NCBI GenBank assembly: GCA_013396635.1
Contig: WBMW01005315.1
Span: forward strand, 1,302,001 to 1,366,000
DNA length: 64,000 bases
Reading direction: 5' to 3'
DNA from: Penelope pileata
Taxonomy: Eukaryota; Chordata; Aves; Galliformes; Cracidae
Positions within the stretch are counted from its first letter, which is position 1. The number at the start of each line of letters is the position of its first letter. Shown piece after piece: positions 41,301 through 53,300 of this stretch. The notes beneath the pieces are model-generated. The model worked only from the letters and a program-made list of their open reading frames with translations. It was not told where the DNA came from and did not search any database. Made by a program: the position numbers and the translations under genes.

Positions 41301-44300
41301 ACTCAGCATTTTGAATCGAGAAAGTTCATCAGCCTGTTTCTGAAGTTGGGGAATCTACTGTACTGGATGACTTACCAAGTTTATAAAAGCGTTTGTGTAC
41401 CAATTGATTGCTGCCTGGTCTCTGAATAGCATTGGAAGTAATTGAGACTTTTCTTCAGAGCACAAGATACTTTTATGCTACTGTCAACAGTGTACCCCTT
41501 CATGTGATGCTGCTTTCAGCAGTGCTCATTTATACCACATCCAACTTATTTTGTATGCAAATTTTCCTTTATTTAAGCAATCATCTCTCCAAATCATAGA
41601 TGCTAAGAGACAGAAATATTCTTTGAAAGAAAAGAAAACCAGCCCACTGAACATGAGTATAACACATGATTATTACTCATTTTAACAGTGGTACAGTAAG
41701 CTGCTTTAAGAAATGTCTGTTTACAAAAAGCTCTCTCTACCAGGAACACATAAAAGCATGGCTTTTGTATTTTGCATGAGTCAAAACAGACACAGCATGC
41801 TGCATTGTGTAATATTACAAATGAATAATTCACTAAGAGGTGCACAGTGCATAGGCAGCAATCTGAAATATATACCATCTCTTCCATCTACCAAGGCAAG
41901 TAAGACTGGCCAAGAAAAAACTAAAAGAATAGGGACACTAAATAGTTTCCAGAGTGGGATAAAAGGAAAATTAAAACAGTAGCATTGTCACCGAAATTGG
42001 GAAACGAACTTTCTAACACCAATTTGGTAATTAGAAAGCAGTCATTATTTATTTTGACGTTGGGAGTACTGTGTGTCACAGCACTGCCAGATACTCAACC
42101 TATCCTACACAACACACTCCCTTATATACCTACAAAGATATGCATAAACACTACATTTTCCCAGAATTCTATACACATGCAAGACTATTTCAGGAACTAA
42201 TGAATATATGCTAATGTCCTCCCACGCATGCCTTGAAGTTGTGTGGGGCAGCTCTGGGGGTCCTTTGGTGGTCGTTGGGGAATCTTTTTCACTACGATCA
42301 CCTTCATCACTGTCTCATTGTCATGGGTACTATCTGCTGTCACCACAAACCAGCCTTTGTTCCTTTGTGTATAAAGTTGGCAAGGCCAATACTTCTTCAC
42401 ACAACCTCAACAACTTCATTGTCTTCAGTAGATATGGCCACACTTGAAAGATACATTTTCTACTGAATATGCTATAAAATCGGCAAGGCCAGCACTTCTT
42501 CACAGTATTTCAACAACTTCATTGTCTTTTTCTACTGGATACGCACACACTGTATCAGTATAAAACAGAATTATGCTTTTATGGGGACACCAACAGACAG
42601 TGAGAAACAGATGTGCAGCATCAGCGGCAACTACAAAAATCCACAAAGAAGAAGAGGATGCAATTTGGAAGACTGCTATGGCACTTCTATCTGCTTCAAA
42701 CAGCATAAACTGCATGACTTTAGCCTGCCTACTCAGATAATCTAAACATTCTCCTTTGCTTCCAATCTTGAATTCCTATCTTACTGCATTTCACATCAAT
42801 TTTAATCAGAGAGAACAGTAACTTTCATATTTGAACTCAAATGAAGGGTGAGTCTTAAGGAATAATACAGTAAATATAAGCTTAAACCTAAGCCGAACTT
42901 ATTTCTTAGAGGAAGATTATTAGCACTGGAGGATTCCTTTCAACAGCACTTTAACCTAAACTTCAAAGATAAAGCTTTTATAGTAAGAAGAAAGAAGTTG
43001 TCTTTCAATGTTTTCATCAAGACCTGTCCATTAACATCTGAATCCGTAAGTAAAATGCTCGTGCTTGCTTACATAACTCATGTTTCTGCCATACGATATT
43101 GCACACTACATTTTTGAAAAGATTCTGAAGGTAATTCCCTCCCTTTACCCTCTTCATGCAGTCTCTTCCAGCAGTTTCATTTAGAAAATTCTGCTATACA
43201 AACTGGCATTTCTGCTGAATAGCCCCTACTTACAAACATGGGCTATTACCTTGAGTGTAAAAATATTGAGGAAAAACATCTTTCAAGATGGAAGTTACTG
43301 TTGGCTCCTCCAAAACAGCTAATACAAGGCACGGCTGTTTTTTAATTATTCCCTGAAACTCTCCTTCATCATAAACTTACGGCAACTTCATCCTGTTTCG
43401 GTGATTGCCTGCCCTCTAGAATACCAAGGCACTCTTTCCATGAAGGTGGAGGTTAAAAAAAAAAGAATAAAGAGTTCAGACGTTCTGATCTCAACATTTT
43501 CAAGAACAAAAGCCACCTTTACTCTCCTGTGGAAATTTATCCAGATGACTGGATAAGCCCAGTATCTTTCAGTTTTCATTAGTGCTCTGCCTCATTTGTG
43601 TTCTTCAAGGACTGCATTTTCTTAAATTCACAGAGAACTTCAGGAAGGAATTCTCGATCATTTTCTTAAAGATGAATTAATTTTTATAGAAGTGACAGGA
43701 GAAGATGTACCTAAACATTTTTAAAATTCTCCCTTCTCCCCTCTATGTACACACATTACTGGAGAATCCTAAATGAGGGGCAGCTATGCTGAAGGATATC
43801 CAAATTTCAAGGAATATGCTTTTCAGAAATAGTCTACTCTTCTCAGTGGAATAACAGTGTTTGAGAAGCCTTGTGTCTTCAGTCTAGACAATAAATTTGT
43901 CTTTTGACAATTAACTTGTTGAGATATTTTTGCATCAAAGGTCAAGTTTTCAAGTGTTCACTCAAAATGAGATCTATTTCCAATGACCTGGCTGAGTTTT
44001 CTTTTTGCTGCATAACTCCACTGCATGAATTTTCCAAATAATCCCTAGCAACCAGCTGTCTTGCTTTTCTTTATTTCTACATCTGCAAGAATTTTCTTCT
44101 GCCTAGTTAATTCTTCTTGGGACAGAGAGGAAACTAGTGCTGCCAATACAGAGAGAAGAGTAGAGAGGAAAAACCTGTTCTACACCTGCTTCATACATTT
44201 GAACATTCCCTGCTTCTCAGCTACTCCTCCTGGGGTATCTGTTTAAATGAGGACTAGGATGATTTCTGTGCTAGTGCCAAATTTGTTTTCGTTTTGTATA

Positions 44301-47300
44301 AAATAATACTTAAAACAACTTTGTCAATATGTTCGTGATCAGTTTTCTAGCCAAATATTTAAAAGCAATCCCTGTATTTGTCCTATGTTCCCTACTCCCA
44401 TGTTCTGTTTGACAATGTTTGGCTATTCTGTAACCCTTGAGAACTACTTCAGAATCAAAAATTAAGATTTTCAAATACTAATTTTGTTAGGTTCAAATTA
44501 TCACCTAGAGCATAGCGGAAGAACTTCTAAATTGCTTAGCTGATATTTACATATAAACTGGGTAAACTGAAGAATTCCAGCATTCAGTGTCAGGAAGGCA
44601 TTTATTTTAAATATTTTAAAATCTTGCTACAAAAAAAGGCATATTTGTACTGTAGATCTCTCTATCAGCTGAAAACTCTCAGAATTGTTTTCCATTCACA
44701 AATTTTCATTCAGGCAGTGACAGGGAGAAAGGCAGCATTTCAAGCCATATTAAGAGGTTAAAAATACAGACGAGAAACATTACTGAGGAGCCTTTTGACA
44801 CTGAAGTTTCATTTCGGTTTGTGTCAAGGTATATTTGAAGTTTAAGATCCAAATGCTTATTAGTCTCTGAGTCAGACAAACAAGAATATATATAGTTATC
44901 AATTGTTGGCACATCATTAAGTCAAACCTGTGCCCTATGGAAAAACTACAGAAGTATATGTCTGATGAATAACCATGTTAAATGTCACCACTATCGTTTT
45001 TTTCCTAAATGCTCTTAAAAGATTCATAGATAATTGTAGGAAATCGTGATTTCAGCAGAAAGTTCACAGAACATTTCTATAAAAACGGACAGCATCTGAT
45101 TTATGTTATATTTACCTTCAGACTTGTAAATTTGACATTTGCATTCAAAAAACTTACGTGTGGGCTGACATAAATGCTGGGTTGGAAAATGCATTTCTAC
45201 TTGGGGGTTTTGCGTTGCCTTTGTCCCAGCAAAATACATGAAAATAGCAGAAAGGTTGTTTCAATTATTCTGAAGCAAAGGCATGCTGGCAGTATTTGAA
45301 ATCAGTTTTGTTAGGTGCACGAATATGAAAGACTGAATACTTCTTGTAAGTGATGATTCATCTCACTCACAGGAAGAGAAATTGAGAAATGTTTTCCATG
45401 TATTTATTCCTTTGATAAAATAAGCAACTCTTTAAAATTTTCATAAAATTCCATCTGTTTTCTTTAATGAGCTATGATTTTATTTTAGTTTCTGACATCT
45501 TACTCTCTTATCTTCTTATCTTACTCTCTCTCACAGACCAGAAAGAAACTTTACAGCATTTGTATCTTCTTTAAACTTTCAAGTAAGAAATGAACTTTAT
45601 ACATGACATGAGGGCATAAAGAAGGAACCAGAATGTTCTCCATGGCATCCAGAGGCTGTGAGCACAAACTGAAAGACAGTAACTTGCACCTAAAAGCAAA
45701 GACATAAGAGGGCACTTACGTTGTACAAAGAACCTATGGAGTCTCCACTCTTCCATACATTCAAAACCTGACCAGACACAGCCATGGGCAACCTGCCCTA
45801 GCTGATTCTGCTTTAAGAAGGGTGTTTGGAATAACCACTGCAGAAATGCCTTCCAACCTTGACTGTTCTACAGTTCTTTGATGTGATCCAAAAGAATTCT
45901 AACAAGTTGTTCATGCCTATTCTGTCCCTGTCCAGTCTTCATTTTCAAATAACTACAGAAAAAACATTTTATTCTACATTTACATTCAAGATAGTAACCT
46001 CTGAACTTCTAAAGAAAATAAAGTGCATCTTTTTTCCCCCCAGAAAACAGAACAATAAGAACACAAAAAACCTGGTCTGTAGGAACTAACACACTGAAGA
46101 CACCAGTTCAATAGGTAATTCTGGGTATAGATCAGCTGCACTTCAGATGATTACCTGTAGTCCCCAGCCTAGATTACACTGAAGTGTCAAATTGCATTTC
46201 ATTCTTCTCGACCTTAGAGTTCACGAGAACAAAACCATTATCTACTGTAACATCTATTACTCCTCCCGTTTAGTCTGAAAAATGTAATATCTTTGCAAAT
46301 AAAGACAGTTCCATTCAATTTATCACTTAAGTTTCACCACATGAAACTAACTCCATGTTACCAGTACACTGACTTTCAAGCAATCATTACAGTCAAAACC
46401 ATATCCTGTACTTTTCAAAAAAAAAACAATTTTAGAAAAGAGAAAAAAAAAAAAAACTTAAATATTCTGAACTTCTGAGCTCAGATTTAACCCAATTTAC
46501 TATCCGGTAAGATTGAACTTCAATAAATACCTTCATATCTTCCTAAAACAAAACTTTTTTTTTGGCCTTTAAGACACTTACTTGAAAACTATGGAGAAAA
46601 AGCGTATTTGTTACGTCTCAGGTCAAATTACTGTCTAAACAAAGGACTAGCCATGCCTTTATGGAATACCAGCCAAGCCTGAACTAAAATACATTTACAT
46701 CAGACACACTTATAAATAATAAATCTGTGTGAATGTACATAATTAAATAATTTCTTACATTTTTTGAAGAACCTGGGCCATCACAACCCCACTCGTTAAA
46801 TCTTCCACGGTCTGGCATGGTGCCTCAACATTAAATGTCTGGATCTGAGGGAGAAGAAAAAAGGTTATGTACTTTCATTTCAATGTCAAGGGAGTTTTAA
46901 AACTAAAAAACTGCTACCTAACAGTAAATGGAACAGAGTAAAAATCGACACATTTGTTGTATGCACTAAGAAGTAGGAAGATTTAGATTTAATAGCAGTC
47001 TAAGAAATGAACTGCTGTCATGGTTTAGCATCTTTGTTTTCGCAAGTACAAACACTGTAAAGTTAGCTACAAATGACAACAGTACATTCTCCAAAAGATA
47101 ATTTTTCCACAGCATTGTATTTGAAAGTTCTCCCATTTAAGTACTGCTGGAGCATGTATTTATCAAGTGCACCCTTCCGATGAACACATGTAAGAAATTC
47201 AACTTTTAGAAGTAACACTGATGACGCAAAATTCCCAAAGGTTCCCCAGAATCATAAGATGAAATGCAGAGAGACATACATACTCCAGACTTAACTGTTT

Positions 47301-50300
47301 CCCAACATCAGACAGAGCAAAGGACAGCACTGCTAAGCCCGGTCAGGTCCATACAGTACCAGTGTGCTAGTTATTTTCGTGTGTTTAGTTGACAAAGTGA
47401 TAGACATCAAAGTCCACACCAGGAGAAGCCTCTGGTCTTCAGAGGGAAACTAAGACAGGTAAGTGTTGCTATTCAGAAGAGCAAAAGGCAAATGGCAAGG
47501 ACCACTGAGCTGTCTGAGGCAAATGGCAAGGACCACTGAGCTGTCTGAGGATGGAATTACTTATGCCTCAAGACGAGCTAGGTCATAAATTTCCATCTAC
47601 AGACTGTGCACTGAGAACACAGACAAACCTAATTTTCTGAGGATACTGTGTAATAATGTCCTAGAAACAAAAAATTATGCAGGAGTAAGAATAATCTTTT
47701 AACAAAAAACACTCATCGATAGACGTTTTTCTGTGGCTTCTATTCTTTTACTCCATTTTCATGCTTACAGCCTTCAGGCTATCTGCAACCCTTCCCCCAC
47801 CACAGCAGCAGCAAACCTACAAAAACACAAGGGAGAGCTCTTTTTTCCATTTCTCCTTTGATGTGGAAAGAGCCTTCCGCTTCAGCAATGTCTTTTCAAC
47901 TGGCCTAAGTTTTCCAACCATTTAGAACAAAGGAACATTAGTTTTAAAGCATGTGGATGAGTTTTCTGAAAATAGTTTTGATGGCTTGACGTTTAGAGAA
48001 TACCTGCCTAATGCTGTCTGCTGTTTTTCTCCTTCTAGGGAAGCCAAGGCTTCTTAGTAGGAAGCATTACTTGTATGCACTAGAGATAAGAAAGACTACA
48101 AGACAGTTTGCAACTTCAGGCTACATAAACATTAGATACATCAACCATTTTTTCTGAACACAGCGTACAATATTCCTGCTTTACTGGTATCTGAAATATT
48201 AATGCTAGCATAAGCCATTTCCCAATAAATACCCTCGAGGTATGTATCTTACAATACAAACCGATCCATGTAACTAGAAATTTTGTAGCTTTTTTTTTCG
48301 TGTGTGTATGGAGAAGGCTCCCAAAAATCAAAAGCAACAATCTAGATCGTCATAACTACCTGGTAATGTCAAGCAAGCACTGTAGCAACATCACCATTTA
48401 AAATTTGGAGAACAAGCACCTCAGTGAATATTCCTTTCTTCCCTTTACTCAGGCAGAAAAAAAAAAAAACAAAGTGGTTCATTAGGGAAAGCAGCATTAG
48501 TATCCATGGAGAAACAAAAAAGATGAGCTGAGTGTGTATGCTGAGCAAACCAAACAGCCAGCTGTGAAAAGTCACAAATGATGCACAGGGTCCAAGAACA
48601 AAACAAACTACTGTGTGACATTTGGAACAGACAGCAGTGACGTCGATATTCAAGATCAAATAGATTTTCCTAGAGTTTGGTCTGAAACATTAAGAAAACA
48701 TTTCTTCTCTTACCTTCCGTAGAATCTAGATGCTGTAACAGACTCACTAGACACTGGGCAAAAACCAGGAGGGGTGGGAAAAAAAACAAACAAAAAACGT
48801 GAAGAACACCATATAACAGGATGTAAAATCAAATTGCTATTTTGCCAGAAACTTCAATTTACCCAGAATCTCTGAACTATGGCAATGCTACCAAAGGAAT
48901 ACAGAGCCAATTGTGTCCAAATTCACAAACTCAACAACACTTTAAACAGGAAGCGATGCGTTCTCTCTAGTGAAAAAGATTGCAATGACATCGTGGATGC
49001 TTATGGTCAAAGTTGAAGTTGTTGAAATGGTTTCAAGTACAAACATGAAAACTTCTTTAAAATTTTGCAAATTATCCCTTTAAATTATCAAAGCTTCAGT
49101 CACTTAGCCTGCTGCTCAACAGCCAAACCACAAAAATCACCTAAGAGCTCCACTCTGCTTTTTCAAACAGTCGAACTAAAATGCGATTTTCAAATAAACA
49201 ATACTGACATTAAAGTCTTCACCCATACTGCAAAGTAATCCAATGTCTTGAAATTCATTTTGTATATTGACATACAAAACACCTCCTTGACTAAATAAAA
49301 GCACAGGTAAGAGATACTATACTCAGCCACGAATGGACTTTGCTAAGCCTGTTTTCAACGCTCAGAAAAACAAGGTGAATAATCTCTGCTGTTTTGTAAC
49401 TAATTTTATCATCATACATTATAAATAAGAAAAGGTCAAAGCTGTCAGTAAGGACCAGAGTGGCTCAGGTTACCAGCCTGAACTCTTTATTCCACACTCA
49501 CACATGCAAGACTGCCACTGAAGACAACAGGGCTTTTTATTAGATGAGACAGAACAGGGAAAATTCAAATTAGTTATAGTTGCTTCTTTGCATACGTAAT
49601 TTTGAAAGAAATGTCTTTGCTTGTGTAAGAAAGAAATAAACAGCATAACGTTTCAACTAAGGTGCTTTTAAGAGGTTTTTATTCAGCTTTTAGAAAAAGG
49701 AACTATACCTAAAAAGGCACTATATCTTTTTCATATCCTTCAGATACAAGACAACATTTTTTTCTTCCCCTGCACTCCGTCCTTAAAATTTTAAAATTTA
49801 CATCAAGGTTAAAGTGCTAGTCCACTCTCAGATCATTCCACAAAAAGCTAATCCGCTCTCAGAAAGAGCACAATTCATTTTCCAGAAGGGAGAAGAATGA
49901 CAAGAATGTGGCAATGTTGAGGCAGAGTCCAACTGCAAAGAGAGTGGAGCAAGTCTCTTTTCGTGTGCCTCTGAAGAGCCGTTCAGCGGGGGCTGCTGAC
50001 ACCCTGCCCTTCCTGCCCATTGTGATCTTTCTCCCGGGAAGACTTCTCTCTCATCCTGCTGGAACTGTTCCCGCTTCTTGAATGTCTGCAACACTACCCA
50101 CATTTTTTCTTCCCCAAAGCTGCAAATTCATTCCCCATTACGACCCTTTTTCCCCCCACTTCTTGTAGCACTATACAGAGCCTTGACAGCAAACCAGATG
50201 AGCTAACTTGACCAGACAATCCAGGAAAAATAACGAAAAACACACAAAAAGATCTGCCACAGCCCTACTAAGCCTTCATGCCTTCCAACAAATAACATGT

Positions 50301-53300
50301 AACAGCACGAAAAAGTCATTTCATTTGTTAAAACATTAATCCAGAGTGCCAATTCACAAAGCTATGAGCACGTGCTGTCAATTTTTAGACAGAACTTTAG
50401 AAAAAAATAGTGTCACAAGTGACTACTTCAATGCAAAGGGGTCTATCACTGCTAAATAATTGCTGCAGGAACTCAAGACCCTGGAAAATCTGAATTACAG
50501 CTCCAAATTACATGATATGACTAGCGGGGATTTGTCAGTCACTAAGGATAGGAGTGAAAAATGCATTTCATGAAAAAATATTCTCAGTATGAAGGTGAGA
50601 ACTGGACAAAAGCACAGGTCTCAAAATACACTAGCTGAAGATCAGGATAAAGTTGTGATGGGGTATCTAAGAAAATGTGCAGCTGGAGGAAAATAGACGA
50701 GAAAAGGACAGAAACCTGTCCAGCACCCTTCCCTTCTCAACACTAAGACTTAATGAAAGCTCTGCTCTTTGCACAGTGATGTATTTATAGCTTGGTTTTT
50801 TTACTGACAGTACAGTTACATAATAAATATTATTTATTTTTTAATACCTGAAATCTCTCACTGTGTGACTGTGTTGCCTTATGCATAACAGCAACAAAAG
50901 GTAATTCCCAGTTTCCAGTCAATTATTTTTCAGAGTAGAGTACTTCCCAACACTTCACGATGCTTTAGGATCACTTACTCACTAAGAACATTTTTGGAGC
51001 TGACTATGCAGAATTACAACTAGCTGCTCTGTTGATACATCAATACCATAACAAACAAAACAAAGCACACTGCTGAGAAAAGTAGCTAAAACATGCAAGA
51101 GGAAGAAAGGAACCAGTCTTAGTGGCATGCATGGACATTGCTACAAGCCATTAGCAAGAGTACTTGAAAGAGCAGAATCTTTAGTAAGGTTTCTTCACCC
51201 ATTTTTCTCCACCTGGTTGGCAGCACTACTACCTTCTGCTTGGATAACCATGCCATAAACCATTTTTCCATGCTTTCCAAGACAGCAGCAGACTGCATAA
51301 TGAAAACAAACAGGATTCAGGCTCCTAGACAACCAGCAGTTTTATTCCAGGATTTAGATGTTAGGATATTTTTAGTGATTATTAGGTTGCTAGATTCTCC
51401 TTATTAAAATCTCAAGAGTTTCTCTGCAACCCAACTTTGTTAGGCACTCAAACAGCTGAACAATGAAACAATAAGGCCTTACATTACTGGCTGTGGTGGT
51501 TTCACACTGATGGCAAGCTCAGCTCCACCTACAGTTCTCTCACTTCCTTCACCTCCTCAAAAAGAACGAGGGGAGAAAATACGATGAGAAAAGGCTAACA
51601 GGTTGAGATAAGGACTGGGAGATACCAGCTACCATCACAGGTAAAACACACTCAGTGTAGGGAGGTCAGTATAATTTATTGCCAATTAATAACAGACTAG
51701 AGCAGTAGGAACTAAAAGCAAACTAAAACCACCTTCCCCTCCATGCACCCCCTTTGATCTCCTCCCCCTGAGCAGCATGGGGGAATCGAGGCTGTGCTCA
51801 GTCCATAACGTTTCATCTCTGCTGCTCCTTCATGGCCGCTCTCTGCCCCTGCTCCACGTGGGTCTCTTGCATGGCTGCCGCCCTTCCCAAACTGACCCCG
51901 CGTGGGCTTCCCACAGCTGCAGCTCTCCAGGCCCTGCTCCAACACGGCTCCGTAGCACAGGGCCCACCCTTCAGGCCCTGCTCCAGCACGGGGCCCATGG
52001 GCAGCAGCTCCCCCACAGCTCCTGCCCCACCGCGGGCTCCTCCATGGCTGCACGTGGAAATCTGCTCCGCGCCGTGCCCGTGGGCNGTGGAGATGTGCTC
52101 CGCGCCGTGCCCGTGGGCTGCAGGGGGACAGCCTGCTCCTCCATGGGCCTCTGCTGGGCTGCAGGGAGCTGCTGCTCCAGCCTGGAGCATCTCCTGCCTC
52201 CTCCCGCACTGACCTTGGTGCCTGCAGGGCTGCTTCTCTCCTATGTCTCACCCCTCTCCGCCAGCTGCTGTTGCACAGCATTTTCCCTCTCTTCAGTCTG
52301 CTCTCCCAGCTCACCCCCAGCATCACCCCCAGCTCAGCTCTGGCAGCAGCGGGGCCCTGCTGGAGCTGGCTCTGCTCTGACATGGGGCAGTGCTGGGCCC
52401 TGCTCACAGAGGCCCTGCTACAGCTCCTTGCTACCAGAACCTTTACGTGGAAGCCCAATAAACTAGCCAGGGTGAAGATTCTTTCAGGGAGGAGGTGAAT
52501 ACTACATCTACTAATTACTATGTCATTTTGCATGTGCAGTGTTGGACGCAATACCTGAACAGACCAGGCACCAAAACCCTGACAGAGCTCAATCAAAATA
52601 TTATGTTCATAGTTGTATTTTCTACAGAAAATACTGTCTTTGGGGAAAGGCAGTGCAGAAAGCAGATGAGATACCCTGACTAAAGCTAACCTAATAACTG
52701 CAGTGCGAGGAGAGAGCCATTACTGCACAATATTGGCACTGACATTAAATTACTGTGGACAGAAGTGTTCAAGTCTGACCTACCATGAAGACAACAGACA
52801 GGTAAGCCAGCTGACGAAAAAGAATACTACAGAGCATTTGTGATAAACTTAAAAGACAATACCTAACATCAAGGCCCAACACAGTGCCCTAAACCAACAG
52901 TTCCATTTGAGCTTTCATCTACTTAATCATATTTTATTTAAAAGTAATACTTACCATTGATGCTTTCTGTTATTTTCTCAAAGTACAAGCTACTAGTCAG
53001 CACAAAACTGTCACAACATGACCACTGCACACTCAAAGTTACAGTGAAACTTAGAAACTCAAAAAAATGCCTCCTAAGACTAGAAACAGCTTCTCATGGA
53101 AGAAAATACAAATGGCACAGTTTACAGGAGGTGAACAACCAATTTCCTCTGCTGACTGGAGTGTAAAAACTTACACACTGCCTTGAGTTGATCAAATAAT
53201 ATGATTAGAGCGATGTAACACTAACAACCAACCAAAGGAAGTGTGTCAGCCTCAGCACGCTGAGTTAAAGAAGCCTATAAGGTAACACAAACCATAGGAC

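Larger units (their letters stand above)
38821..46758 (-). other. HOOK3 intron 2
   Basis: 7.9-kb intron. Holds an open-frame-rich patch at about 40600-41350, a diverged tandem duplication at 42371-42545 and a CR1 fragment at 45590-45890. The rest is AT-rich and unrecognised. Confidence 0.85.

Noticed and set aside
45494..45540. CT-rich tract ending cacag on the plus strand, like a splice acceptor
   Set aside because: Wrong strand for HOOK3 and no plus-strand gene or open exon follows; the sequence runs into a CR1 fragment.
49828..50103. GC-richer patch with a 91-codon minus-strand frame in intron 1
   Set aside because: Could be another LTR remnant, but I could not match it to the families seen elsewhere in the window, so no call is made.
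51712..52596. Long overlapping open frames on both strands (up to about 290 codons)
   Set aside because: They fall in the GC-rich repeats of an ERVL-like LTR, overlap in several frames and resemble no protein.
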